DNA of 64,000 nucleotides from NCBI GenBank assembly GCA_016709225.1, contig JADJEE010000002.1, positions 930,001 to 994,000 of the forward strand, given 5' to 3'. Positions 27,954-36,989 of this stretch are shown here, in pieces. Positions within the stretch are counted from its first letter, which is position 1. Each line of letters opens with the position of its first letter. The position numbers and the translations under genes were made by a program. Below the pieces are notes generated by a model. The model searched no databases. It was not told where the DNA came from and saw nothing but the letters and a program-made list of their open reading frames with translations. This DNA comes from Deltaproteobacteria bacterium. GTDB lineage: Bacteria; Myxococcota_A; Polyangia; Nannocystales; Nannocystaceae.

Positions 27954-30759
27954 CGACGGGCGGCTCCGCGGGCACGGCGTCGAGCCCCGCCAGCGCCGCG
28001 CGGGCCTGCTCGCGCAGCCGCGCATGGGCGCCGGGGGTCGGCGAGAGGATCGCGAGCGCACGCGCGATCGATGCCCGTCCCTCGGCGACACGGCCCTGCA
28101 GCAGCCGCGCGCGACCCAGCCCGACCAACGCGAACACCAGTGGTCGGGCCGCGCTGCCGTAGCGACGCTCGAGCCGCGCCAGTGCAGCCGCCAGCGCATC
28201 GGCAGCCTCGTCGACGTGGCCCTGCGCCAGCAGCACCTGCCCGCGCATGTCGATGCGCCGCGTGAGGTCGGGATGTTGCACATCGTCGGGCAGCCCCACG
28301 TCCGCGACCGCGTCGGCCTCGGCCAGCGCCTCGTCGAGCTGCCCCAGCTCGAGCAACGCCGCGGCTGCGCCGTTGCGCAGCCAGGCGGTCTGCAGCCAGA
28401 TCTGCAGATCGCGAAAGACGTTGGCGACCTCGTCCTCGGGTGCGGGCGCCTGCTCGAGCCGTGGCTGCCGCTCGTGTCGCGCCAGCGCGTCGCGGTAGTG
28501 GCGGAGCGCCGCGCTGGCATCGCCACGTTCGAGGGCGATGTCGCCGAGGTGCGCGATGCTGTGGATGACCCACACCGAGTCTTCGCCGAAGATCTCGCGA
28601 CGGATCGTCAGTGCATCGGCGAAGTGGCGCTCGGCGGTGTCGAGGTCGCCGGCCAGGAAGTAGGTCTCGGCGAGGTTGCCGGTGGCGTTGGCGACCATGA
28701 CGTGGCGGCTGCCGAGCTCCGCGATCGCGATCGCCACGGCCTGCTGGTAGTCGCGCCGCGCGTCGTCGTACTCGTCGTGGCGGAAGTGGGTCTCGCCCAG
28801 CAGGTTGTAGGTCTGCGCCAGCCAACGGCGGCTGCTCGCACCGCTGCGCTCGAACGACACCCGCGCGCGCTCGAGCGCCGACAAGGCGTCGCCGTCGTCG
28901 CGCTGCATCGTGCTCAGCTCGCCCAGCGCGAGCTCGACGCGTCCGAGCAGCTCGGGCGGATCGCCCAGCGCCGCGACGGCCTCGCGGGCGCGGGGTGCGA
29001 GCGCGAGTGCGCCGTCGTAGTCGCCGCGGAAGACCCCCGCCTCGACCGACATGACCATCGCGATCGCCAGCAGATCGCCGCGGCGCGCGGCCTCGGCCGA
29101 GAGCACTGCGGCGTGCATCGTCGCCACCGGGTCGACCTCGAGGCGCGAGCCGACCAGCGGGTTCTCGAGCTCGGCCTGTGCGAGCAGGGCCTCGGACTCC
29201 AGCGATCGATCGCCGAGCGTACGCGCCTGCTCCACCGCGGCGTGGGCCGCAGCGAGGCCGTCGACGAGCTTGCCGACGTCGCCGAGCGCACGCGCGCGGG
29301 CGATCGCCGCCCGCAGCTCGAGGTCCTGCGCGGGGTCGTGCGCCGGCGCGGTCGGGGCGGCGTAGAGACACTCCGCGGGTGCACGCAGCGCGCGACCTCC
29401 GATCGCGGCGTGCTCGACCACCGCTGCGTCGGCGCGGGTGAACGCCGCCGTCAGCGACGACAGCTCGAGCAGCCGCGTGTGCAGGCAGTACTGCTGCGCG
29501 AGTGCGACCGCGTCGTCTTGCCCGTGCTCGTTGCACGCTTGCGCATGGGCCTCGCGCCACGCGAGCGCGAATCGGTCGAACGCCGCCGCCAGCTGGGCCG
29601 ACCGCTCGTCGGCGTAGGCGAGACCGGTCGCGGCGAAGGCGGCGTGGATCTGCTGCGCGACCTCGGGATTCCACACCTGCGCGAGTCGATCGTCGCGCTC
29701 GCTGCAGCCCGGACGCGCCGGCGTGGTCGCGGCCATCGCCAATCCCGCCGCGCCGAGCCCGACAGCGAGCAACGGCAGCCACGTCCACCGACGACGCCGA
29801 TGGCCACGCTCGAGCTCGCGGGCGAGCGCCGCCATGTCAGCGAAGCGAGCCGCGGGCGCCGTCTGCAGCCCACGGGCCACCACACGCTCGAGCCACCGCG
29901 GCACCGCGGCGCCCTCGGGCGGCGGGCGACGACGCCCGGCGGTCACCGCCGCGGCCAGGGCCATGCGATCGCGCCCCTGGAACGGCCGCTCGCCGTACAG
30001 CGCCTCGTGCAGCGCGACGCAAAGCCCGAACTGATCGGTGCGCGCCTGCTCCGCGTCGCACAAGAACTGCTCCGGGGCCATGTATGCCGGCGTGCCGACG
30101 CCCGCGGTCGACGACGCGGTATCGCTCCGAGTGAGCGCGTGCGGCTCGTCGCGGCCGAACGCGCGCGCGATGCCGAAGTCCGACACACGCACCCGTCCGT
30201 CGGCGCCGATGAGGATGTTCTCCGGCTTCACGTCGCGGTGTACGATGCCGGCGCAGTGCGCCGCGTGCAGGCCGTGCGCCGCCTGTGCGAACACCTCGAC
30301 GATCTCCCGCCACTGCGGCTGCGTCGCCAGCCACTGCCGCATCGTGCGGCCCTCGACCAGCTCGAGCGTGACGAACACCTGGCCCTCGTGCTGGCCGGCG
30401 TCGTACACCGGCACCACGTTGGGGTGGGAGAGCCGCGCGAGCGCCTTGGCCTCGCGTACGAGTGCATCGCCCTCGTCGCCGCTGGCGCGCGCGTGCAGCA
30501 GCTTGATGGCGACCCTGCGATCGAGCTCCGGATCGATCGCCGACCACACCACACCGCTGGCGCCCTCGCCGAGCCGCGCGATCACCCGATAGCGGCCGAT
30601 GCGTGGCGGTGCGACGGTGGTGCCGAACAACCGGCTCGCGACGTTGGCGTGCCAGTGGGCCGCCTGGAGGTCGCGCCCGAGCGGCGCCGCATCGCGCACG
30701 CGCCCCTCCAGCCGCTCCTCGTGCGCGCGGTCGTCCACGGTGACCTCATCATCGCTCAA
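27937..30759 (-). CDS. Ser/Thr protein kinase with TPR-rich C-terminus
   Basis: The 940-aa product starts at TTG 30759. The kinase domain spans residues 54-320 with all catalytic elements: GEGASG 64-69, K86, HRD 174-176 with K178, DFG 194-196, APE 228-230. A transmembrane helix at about 325-345 (TWLPLLAVGLGAAGLAMAA) is followed by some 600 residues of helical TPR-like repeats outside the membrane. It is an intact eukaryotic-type RD kinase, presumably transmitting an extracytoplasmic signal. The architecture matches the kinase at 52078-55143. Its 3' end overlaps the convergent propeller gene by 17 bp. Confidence 0.92.
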   Translation of the reverse strand: MSDDEVTVDDRAHEERLEGRVRDAAPLGRDLQAAHWHANVASRLFGTTVAPPRIGRYRVIARLGEGASGVVWSAIDPELDRRVAIKLLHARASGDEGDALVREAKALARLSHPNVVPVYDAGQHEGQVFVTLELVEGRTMRQWLATQPQWREIVEVFAQAAHGLHAAHCAGIVHRDVKPENILIGADGRVRVSDFGIARAFGRDEPHALTRSDTASSTAGVGTPAYMAPEQFLCDAEQARTDQFGLCVALHEALYGERPFQGRDRMALAAAVTAGRRRPPPEGAAVPRWLERVVARGLQTAPAARFADMAALARELERGHRRRRWTWLPLLAVGLGAAGLAMAATTPARPGCSERDDRLAQVWNPEVAQQIHAAFAATGLAYADERSAQLAAAFDRFALAWREAHAQACNEHGQDDAVALAQQYCLHTRLLELSSLTAAFTRADAAVVEHAAIGGRALRAPAECLYAAPTAPAHDPAQDLELRAAIARARALGDVGKLVDGLAAAHAAVEQARTLGDRSLESEALLAQAELENPLVGSRLEVDPVATMHAAVLSAEAARRGDLLAIAMVMSVEAGVFRGDYDGALALAPRAREAVAALGDPPELLGRVELALGELSTMQRDDGDALSALERARVSFERSGASSRRWLAQTYNLLGETHFRHDEYDDARRDYQQAVAIAIAELGSRHVMVANATGNLAETYFLAGDLDTAERHFADALTIRREIFGEDSVWVIHSIAHLGDIALERGDASAALRHYRDALARHERQPRLEQAPAPEDEVANVFRDLQIWLQTAWLRNGAAAALLELGQLDEALAEADAVADVGLPDDVQHPDLTRRIDMRGQVLLAQGHVDEAADALAAALARLERRYGSAARPLVFALVGLGRARLLQGRVAEGRASIARALAILSPTPGAHARLREQARAALAGLDAVPAEPPVVSPRG

Positions 30760-30875
30760 TTCGGAGCCGGCCCCTCGCCACTGCGGCGGACGGCTGTGAT
30801 CGCCGCCACCGGCCCGGCGCAGCGCCGCAATCGTCGGTGGGCCGGTGCTGCTCTACCGCCGCCGGAGATTCGACG

Positions 30876-31493
30876 ATGCCCCGATTCCCTCGCCTTGCGC
30901 TCCGCCTGTCCTGCCTGCTCGCCATCGCGCCTGCCTGCGTCGTCACCGACGCTGACGGCGACGACGACGACGGCGCCGACTCGAGCGCGTCGGCCGACGA
31001 CACCAACGCCCAACCCCAAGGTGAGTCCGGCGCAACGCAGGCCGGCGGCGCCGCGGACGGCAACGGCGGCGGCGAGGCGCTCCCCCGCGCGGGCACGTGG
31101 CGCTACGAGGAGACCGCCGGTGCCACCAACGACTGCAGCTTCATCGCGCAGCCGAGCAACGGCTTCGGCATGTTCGAGATCACGACCACGGGCGCCGGCA
31201 CCTTCGAGATCACGCCTGGCGATACCACGGCGCCGTTCGTGTGCAGCGCCGGCGGTGGCAGCTTCGCGTGCGACGAACGCCTCACCGGCACGATCGACGA
31301 GGTGCCCGGCTACGACGTGGTCGGCAACATCCTGGTGTCGGTCGAGGGCACCGTGATGAGCAGCACTTCGATCGTGGGCCAGCAGCTGGGACGCATCGAC
31401 TGTGTGGGCTCCGACTGCGCCGCGGCCTCCGCCGCGTTGGGCGTCGCGTTCCCGTGCGAGTTCGCGGTGCCGTTCACAGGTACCGCGTCCTAG
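30876..31493 (+). CDS. Lipoprotein, beta-sandwich-like
   Basis: The 205-aa product starts at ATG 30876 with GGAG upstream; GTG 30837 is rejected for lack of a ribosome site. Signal MPRFPRLALRLSCLLAIAPAC (lipobox APAC), then an acidic D/S/A/Q/G linker of about 50 residues. The mature domain (GTWRYEETAGATNDCSF, GMFEITTTGAGTFEITPGD, NILVSVEGTVMSSTSIVG) has alternating strands and four cysteines. No family recognised. Divergent from the kinase gene with 116 bp between starts. Confidence 0.65.
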   Translation: MPRFPRLALRLSCLLAIAPACVVTDADGDDDDGADSSASADDTNAQPQGESGATQAGGAADGNGGGEALPRAGTWRYEETAGATNDCSFIAQPSNGFGMFEITTTGAGTFEITPGDTTAPFVCSAGGGSFACDERLTGTIDEVPGYDVVGNILVSVEGTVMSSTSIVGQQLGRIDCVGSDCAAASAALGVAFPCEFAVPFTGTAS

Positions 31494-31532
31494 GCGCGTC
31501 GAGGCGGGCACTCGCGCCGGCGCGGCAGGGCC

Positions 31533-32150
31533 TCAGCGCGCGCCGGCCTGCGCGCGCACCGATCGCGCCCAGTCCTCGAGACCTGCGAGCGTCGAGTGGA
31601 GCTCGGCCTCGCCCTCGCCGAGCTCGCCGAGCGCTTGCTCGAGCAGCGCGCGTCCGCGGCGGATCCGCGTGCGCACGGTGCCTTCGGGCAGCTCGAGCAC
31701 GCGCGCGAGCTCCGAGGCGGCGAGGTCCTCCCAGTAGTAGAGCTCGAGCACGACCTGAAGCTCGAGCGGGACCCGGCGCAGCGCCTCGAGCAGCATCCGC
31801 TGCTCCTTTCGCTGCGCGAGGATCGTGGTGGGCGACGGGCCGTGATCATGCACGGAGTGCACGAGCGGATCGAAGCGCGCCTGCTCGCGACCGCTGCGCT
31901 TGAGATGGGCGTAGAGCTCGTGGCGGGCGATCGTGAACAGATAGGTGCGAAAGCTCGCCTCGCCGCGGAAGCGATCGCGGCTCTCGACCAAGGCCAGCAT
32001 CGTGCGCTGGATCAGGTCGTCGACACCGTCACCCGCCGCCAACTTGTTGCGGAAGAATCGGCACAACGCGTCGAAGTGCCGCTCGAACAACGCACTGCCG
32101 GCGGTGGAGTCGCCGCCGCGCCAGCGATCGAGCAGCGCGAGGTCGCCCAT
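31533..32150 (-). CDS. ECF RNA polymerase sigma factor (stand-alone)
   Basis: The 205-aa product (ATG 32150; GTG 32201 is an alternative adding 17 residues) has region 2 in DDLIQRTMLALVESRDRF and FRTYLFTIARHELYAHLKRS, and region 4 in LPLELQVVLELYYWEDLAAS-type sequence followed by EGTVRTRIRRGRALL. The N-terminus GDLALLDRWRGGDSTAGSALF is very like that of the sigma factor at 58679-59293, so the two are paralogues. No FecR, zinc-finger anti-sigma or membrane partner is adjacent: the neighbours are lipoprotein genes on the other strand. Regulation may therefore be transcriptional or by a distant partner. Confidence 0.9.
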   Translation of the reverse strand: MGDLALLDRWRGGDSTAGSALFERHFDALCRFFRNKLAAGDGVDDLIQRTMLALVESRDRFRGEASFRTYLFTIARHELYAHLKRSGREQARFDPLVHSVHDHGPSPTTILAQRKEQRMLLEALRRVPLELQVVLELYYWEDLAASELARVLELPEGTVRTRIRRGRALLEQALGELGEGEAELHSTLAGLEDWARSVRAQAGAR

Positions 32151-32314
32151 CTCGGCGGCCCCGCGTGGCCCGCTGTCGTCGCGTTCTTCGTCATCGGCCA
32201 CGGTTCGTCGTCTGCGAGCGATCGTAGCGCACCGGGGTACTGCCCGCACGAGCGAGGGCGCGCGCCCGGCTCGACGGGGCGCTTCGCGACGGTGGTAGCA
32301 TCGTCCGAGGGTCC

Positions 32315-33070
32315 TTGCCGCGCTGCAACGACATCGTGTACCCGTCGTGGGCCGTCACTACCGTGCGCGTGCTCTGCGTCGGTGCGCTCGCGTCGGCACC
32401 GGCATGCGCCGGCGGAGCCAAGCCCGACGACGCGCCGCCCCTCGGTGGCGTCGGTGAGGCCGACGACGGCGACAGCGAGATCGCAACGAGCGTCGTCGAC
32501 GGCGACACGGGCGACACCGTCGACGACCCATCGGTTGGGGACACCGCCGGCGCCAGCAGCAGCGCCGGCGTCGAGGACTCGACCGGCGCGGGCGGCAGCG
32601 ATGGCAGCGATGGCAGCTCGTCGAGCTCGGGCGGCGACACACCTTCGTGCCCGCAGCTGGCGACCTGCGCGACCGCGACCGTCATCGGACAAGTCAGCGG
32701 CGATGCTGCCTCGCCGCTGCTCGGGGCCGAGGGCTCCGAGCCGACGTGGATCTCGCTGCAGGTCACCGAGGACAACGACGCGCTGACCGGGGAGGCCGTC
32801 AGCTTCACGGCGACGCTCGACAGCCCGCCCGGCGCCGACTTCGACCTCTTCGTCTACCGCGGCGCGGCCGGGGGCTCGACCGGCTGCGGCGGCGTGGCCC
32901 AACAGTCGACCTCCGCCGGCCCCAGCGACGTCGTGCACATGAGCTGGGGCGAGGCCGGGGTCGCCAACGGCATCGACGACCGCGCATGGGTGGCCATCGA
33001 GATCCGGCCCAAGGCCGACGCCTGTGACGGGCTCGCGACCTGGGTGTTGACGGTCGAGGGCGACACCTGA
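32315..33070 (+). CDS. Lipoprotein with PPC-like domain
   Basis: The 251-aa product starts at TTG 32315 (weak GAGGG just upstream); GTG 32336 gives a cleaner 24-residue signal and is equally likely. The lipobox is APAC. A linker of about 95 residues of D/G/T/S is followed by a compact domain (TWISLQVTEDNDALTGEAVS, LDSPPGADFDLFVYRGAAGG, WVAIEIRPKADACDGLATWV) that resembles bacterial pre-peptidase C-terminal (PPC)-like beta-sandwich domains, here without an attached protease. Monocistronic, divergent from the ECF sigma gene. Confidence 0.65.
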   Translation: MPRCNDIVYPSWAVTTVRVLCVGALASAPACAGGAKPDDAPPLGGVGEADDGDSEIATSVVDGDTGDTVDDPSVGDTAGASSSAGVEDSTGAGGSDGSDGSSSSSGGDTPSCPQLATCATATVIGQVSGDAASPLLGAEGSEPTWISLQVTEDNDALTGEAVSFTATLDSPPGADFDLFVYRGAAGGSTGCGGVAQQSTSAGPSDVVHMSWGEAGVANGIDDRAWVAIEIRPKADACDGLATWVLTVEGDT

Positions 33071-33133
33071 AGGCGCGCAACGACGGTCGCCCGCGGGCGC
33101 TGCCCGTCGCCGCGGGGTGCCGCCGGCGGGCTG

Positions 33134-34216
33134 CTACGGCGCGGTGCAGCAGAAGGTGAACGGCCCCGCGGTCGCGACCTCACCCTCGGGCAGCGAGGGG
33201 TTGATCACCGAGCACGGCGCTTCGTCGCCGAAGGTGACCGTCACCGAGCTGCCGATCGCCGCCGAGCACTGGCCGTTGCCGAACGGCACCTCCGCCACCG
33301 GCTCGCCGGCGCAGTCGGGGCCACCGAACACCTGCAGCAGCCCCTCGTTGTAGCAGCTGTTGTAGCCGACGCTGCTGCACGAGCAGTTGCTGCAATCGCG
33401 GGAGTCCTCGACGCCGGTGTAGAAGATCTGCTTCTGCGTGAAGCCACCGGCCGGGCACTCGACGTCGCCCTGTTGGTAGATGCACCACACCGCCTCGAAG
33501 CCCTCGGGCGCCGGCGGCAAGCAAACGCCATCGGTGCACACCAGCGGCGTCTCCGGCAGGCGACAGCTGCGGATGGTGGCGTCCCACGCCACCGGCGAGA
33601 TGTCCTCGTTTGCTTCCTTCATGCACGTGGGCGGCGGATAGCCGCCGAACGAGAAGCCGTTCACGAAGCCGTCGAGCTCGATGTTCGCGCACATGCCGGG
33701 CGACACGTTGGCGTAGTTGTAGTAGTTGTAGTCGTAGCAGTTGGACTGCGTGTGGCCGCGGACGAAGCCCTGGCACGCCGCGCCACCGCTCAGGTTGCAC
33801 TCGCAGGTGCACTCGGCCGGCGGCGGGTCGTTGAAGCCCGCCAGCAGCGTCGGCCCCGGATCCGGGTACTCGGCGGGGCATGCTGGAATCTCGCTGCCCG
33901 CGGGAATCTGCGCGTAGATCGTGGGCCCGAACCAACCGCTGGGTGCATCCTCGCCGCAGCTGCCGGTGCCGCACTGCGGATCGCCGGTGGTTTCCGCCGT
34001 GGTCGTGGGCGAGGTCGTCGAGACGGTCGTGACGTCGCTGCTCGACGACTCGGACGAGCCCGTCTCGTCGGCCGTCGACGTGGCCGTCATCGTGCTGGTG
34101 CTACCGCTCGACGAGTCCGCGTTGGTCTCGCTGCCGCTGCTGTCCGTGCAACCGGGCAGGAACGCCAAACAACCGGTGAACAGCGGCAAGGTTCCGAAGA
34201 GAAAGCTATCGCGCAT
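33134..34216 (-). CDS. Cys-rich exported lipoprotein
   Basis: The 360-aa product (ATG 34216) has signal MRDSFLFGTLPLFTGCLAFLPGC with lipobox LPGC; an inner Cys at residue 16 is part of the signal. A typical S/T/E linker follows. The mature domain contains more than 20 cysteines, including ECTCECNLSGGAAC, CSNCSCSSVGYNSC and a terminal FCCTAP, plus a YNYYNYA stretch. It is probably a multi-disulfide surface protein; no named family. The gene is flanked by about 200 bp of noncoding DNA upstream. Confidence 0.68.
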   Translation of the reverse strand: MRDSFLFGTLPLFTGCLAFLPGCTDSSGSETNADSSSGSTSTMTATSTADETGSSESSSSDVTTVSTTSPTTTAETTGDPQCGTGSCGEDAPSGWFGPTIYAQIPAGSEIPACPAEYPDPGPTLLAGFNDPPPAECTCECNLSGGAACQGFVRGHTQSNCYDYNYYNYANVSPGMCANIELDGFVNGFSFGGYPPPTCMKEANEDISPVAWDATIRSCRLPETPLVCTDGVCLPPAPEGFEAVWCIYQQGDVECPAGGFTQKQIFYTGVEDSRDCSNCSCSSVGYNSCYNEGLLQVFGGPDCAGEPVAEVPFGNGQCSAAIGSSVTVTFGDEAPCSVINPSLPEGEVATAGPFTFCCTAP

Positions 34217-34412
34217 TGCCAATCACGACGGTCGCCACACGAGGATCGCGACCGCCCCTTCAGGTCAGGACGGTAGCCCACCCGAGACGCCGGCGACAAG
34301 GCCCGCCCCGAACGCGAGCGTCGCTCGCGTTTGGGTGACCGGAATGTGACGCGCGGCGGTGCCGGCGCTCGGACGACCGGAAGCGCGCCGACGCGTCGAG
34401 CAAGGCGACCGC

Positions 34413-35504
34413 TCAACAATCCTGCTCGTCGGTGCCGTCGTCGCAGTCCTCGATGCCATCACACAGTGCCTCGAGCTCGACGCACCACGCCTCGTCGCAC
34501 AGCCACTGCGTGTCACCGCAGTAGTAGCCGCCGCCGTCGCCGTCGTCGTCCTCCTCCGCCTCGCAGCCCTGCTCGTCGGTGCCGTCGTCACAGTCCGCAC
34601 CGCCGTCGCAGGTCCACGCCGGGTCGATGCAGGTGCCGTCGCCGCAGCTCCACTCCCCGACCGCGCAGGCCGGCGGCGCATCGCCGGCCGCCATCGTCCG
34701 CACGAGCCACCCGTGCACGAAGGACACCCGCGTGTAGATCCCCGGCGCGGATGGCTCCCCGCAGCCGGCCCCCCAGCTGACCAAGCCCGCGAGCCGCGGG
34801 ACGCCGTCGTCGTCCGGCACCACGAGCGGCCCGCCGCTGTCGCCCTGACAAGCGTCCCGGCCCCCGCGCGAGGGCCCGCCCGCGGCCAGGTGATCGGCCT
34901 CGATGCGTGTGCCGTAGGCCCGCGTCGCCTCGGCGTTCGAGACGATCGCCAGGTCGACCGCACGCAGCGCGTCGATGGGCGCGCCGCCGCTGCGCAGCGC
35001 GCCCCAGCCCGACACCGTCGCGATCACACCGGGCGCGGTCAAGCCCGCGTCGGCATCGCTGGGGGACACCGGCGTGATCGGAGCGACCTCGTCGTCGAAC
35101 GCCAACGGGTGGCGTAGACGCAGCAGCGCGACGTCGTCGGTCATCGGTGAGCTGCCCCAGTCGTAGCCGGGGTGCAGCACGACGCGCGCGACGTCGCGGC
35201 GCTGACCGAAGCCTGCATCGGCGTCGGACAGCCGCGTGACGCCAGCGACCACACGCAGGCCGGGCGGCGAGTCGTCGACGCAGTGCGCCGCGGTCACGAC
35301 CCAGCGCGCCGAAAGGATCGCGCCGCCACAGCGCAGGCCCTCGTCGCTCTCGAGGCTGACCTGATGGGGGTGTTCGCGGATCTCGACGGGCACACCGCCG
35401 ACGATGCGCGGCATGGGTCGCGACGCGGTGTCGACGCTGCAGCCGTGGGTGAACGGGGAAATCGCGAGCACCACGAAGAGGGATCGAAGGGGTCGTTCGA
35501 ACAT
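34413..35504 (-). CDS. Trypsin-like protease with two LDL-receptor A domains
   Basis: The 363-aa lipoprotein (lipobox THGC, C22) has a chymotrypsin-fold domain at residues 34-272: new N-terminus IVGG after R33, H74 in TAAHC, D124 in DDVALL, S223 in CQGDSGGP, and D217 at the S1-pocket position, which by family predicts cleavage after Arg/Lys. The C-terminus carries two LDL-receptor class A modules, residues about 280-314 and 329-363, each with six Cys and the acidic calcium motif (CDDGTDEQ) ending at the last residue. An acidic EEDDDGDGGG linker separates them. The S1 domain itself looks complete and active. Confidence 0.92.
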   Translation of the reverse strand: MFERPLRSLFVVLAISPFTHGCSVDTASRPMPRIVGGVPVEIREHPHQVSLESDEGLRCGGAILSARWVVTAAHCVDDSPPGLRVVAGVTRLSDADAGFGQRRDVARVVLHPGYDWGSSPMTDDVALLRLRHPLAFDDEVAPITPVSPSDADAGLTAPGVIATVSGWGALRSGGAPIDALRAVDLAIVSNAEATRAYGTRIEADHLAAGGPSRGGRDACQGDSGGPLVVPDDDGVPRLAGLVSWGAGCGEPSAPGIYTRVSFVHGWLVRTMAAGDAPPACAVGEWSCGDGTCIDPAWTCDGGADCDDGTDEQGCEAEEDDDGDGGGYYCGDTQWLCDEAWCVELEALCDGIEDCDDGTDEQDC

Positions 35505-35703
35505 CGCGGCCGCGGCGGTGCAGCCCTCGTGCACCCATTCGCCCACCGTGATGCCGCACAGTTGCGACGCGCACGCGGTGGCCGAAGTGGCCCGCGTGGG
35601 CCACTTCGAGCCGGCCGATGGGCCGCCCGCCCGAAGCGATTTTTGGGTTGCCCGGTGGCGCTCGCTCGTGTACTGAACGTATGAGCAGACAAGGAGCCGA
35701 ACG

Positions 35704-36162
35704 ATGGGCAGAAACCCCGCCAAGACCCTGATTGCCGTGCCCGAAGCCACCGAGGGCCCCCTGCGCGACCCCATCCCCGCGGGTGCACGCGCGGTGCTGT
35801 CGTTGTTCGAGGGGCCGTTGGCGACGGTGCGCTTCCCAGAGCTCGACGCCGACGTGCTCGCCGCACGGGCGAGCACGGTGCTCGAGGCCCAACGCGAGGT
35901 CGAAGCGCTCGAGCGTGCGCTCGACGACGCCCGCGCACGCACCTGCGAGGCCAACGCCCAGCTCGCGACCGCGGCCACCGCTGCACTCGCGTACGCGAAG
36001 GTCTACGCCCGCGATCGCGACGAGCTGCAGCCGCTGCTCGACGCGATCGTGCTGCCGCAGGGCGGTGGCCGCCACGAGGCCGCGTTGGCGCCCCGTCGAC
36101 GCGGACGACCGCGCAAGGACGCCTCGACGGCGGAGCTACTGCCCAGCGTCGAGTCGACCTGA
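35704..36162 (+). CDS. Small coiled-coil protein with AT-hook-like tail
   Basis: The 152-aa product has AAGGAG 9 nt before ATG 35704. Residues 50-115 are helical and heptad-like (LAARASTVLEAQREVEALER, LATAATAALAYAKVYARDRD), and the C-terminus contains RRRGRPRKD, which matches the minor-groove AT-hook core RGRP. No signal peptide. Suggested role (inference): a nucleoid-associated or DNA-tethered accessory protein; no family recognised. A weak promoter (TTGCCC-17-TACTGA) lies at 35648-35676. Confidence 0.6.
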   Translation: MGRNPAKTLIAVPEATEGPLRDPIPAGARAVLSLFEGPLATVRFPELDADVLAARASTVLEAQREVEALERALDDARARTCEANAQLATAATAALAYAKVYARDRDELQPLLDAIVLPQGGGRHEAALAPRRRGRPRKDASTAELLPSVEST

Positions 36163-36182
36163 GCAGCGCCCCGCCCACGCGA

Positions 36183-36815
36183 TCACGGCACCGTCACCGC
36201 GAAGGTGACCTGGGCATCGACCTCGCCCGGGAGCGGCTCGCCCATCGCGAGCGACTCGGCCAGCCCGGCGTGCTTCTGCGCGGTGCCATTGAGCGCCGGC
36301 ATGTGGCGCAGCATCACGATGAGATCGCCCTGGCCCTGGGCGGCGGTGGTGATGGTGTTGACGAGCCCGACCGGGAGTGTGCCGCCAGCACCGTAGTCGG
36401 CCTCGGTGTCCGCGTAGGCGTGCATGAGCGCGGCACCGGGGTTGTCGGTCGCCGGTCCGTCGACCGCCGAGCCGAGCAGGAACACCTGGTGCGCGGCGGC
36501 CTCGCCCTCGATCTCGACGGTGATGTCCTCCGCGGGCATCACGAGCTCGTTCGCGAACTCGACGGTCAGATCGTAGGTCTGCATGGGCGCCAGCGCGATC
36601 GCGTCGATGGTCGGCGGCATGCCGCCGTCGCCGTCGGGGTCGCGGAACGCGGCCTCGATCGCGGTGCCGGCCGCCGGGGTGAACCGCAGCCGCACGGTGG
36701 TGATGATCTCGGTGGCGTCGCCGGTCGGCCCGTCGTCGGCGTCACAGCCAACGGCAGCCACGATGGGTAGCAGCAGCAGCCACTGCGCGCACATTCGATC
36801 GATGGTCTTCGTCAT
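36183..36815 (-). CDS. Lipoprotein of a Bacteroidetes-type family
   Basis: The 210-aa product starts at ATG 36815; the signal ends in LPIVAAVGC. The mature sequence (EIITTVRLRFTPAAGTAIEA, FRDPDGDGGMPPTIDAIALA, TYDLTVEFANELVMPAEDIT, EIEGEAAAHQVFLLG, GDLIVMLRHMPALNGTAQKH) closely follows a lipoprotein family that I recall mainly from Bacteroidetes, where it is often labelled type 1 periplasmic-binding-fold protein. That label is not backed by a known activity. Two-sheet beta fold likely. Convergent with the small AT-hook-like gene, 20 bp apart. Confidence 0.65.
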   Translation of the reverse strand: MTKTIDRMCAQWLLLLPIVAAVGCDADDGPTGDATEIITTVRLRFTPAAGTAIEAAFRDPDGDGGMPPTIDAIALAPMQTYDLTVEFANELVMPAEDITVEIEGEAAAHQVFLLGSAVDGPATDNPGAALMHAYADTEADYGAGGTLPVGLVNTITTAAQGQGDLIVMLRHMPALNGTAQKHAGLAESLAMGEPLPGEVDAQVTFAVTVP

Positions 36816-36989
36816 CGGGCAAGTTGTCCGGCGCCGGCGTGGCGACTGTCAAACGTCGCACCCCCACGAGAGTTGCGCGAGCGTCGAAGCGAGCGCCGGC
36901 TGGTACCGGCGGGCCGCGTCGCGCGGGGGCATGCAGGATCACCGGCGACGTTCTCGGACAGCGCCGCTCGCGGGCCGATGGCAGCGCCG

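Noticed and set aside
35648..35676. Possible promoter TTGCCC-17-TACTGA before the AT-hook gene
   Set aside because: Spacing is ideal but the -10 matches only 2 of 6 positions; mentioned in the gene entry but not called.
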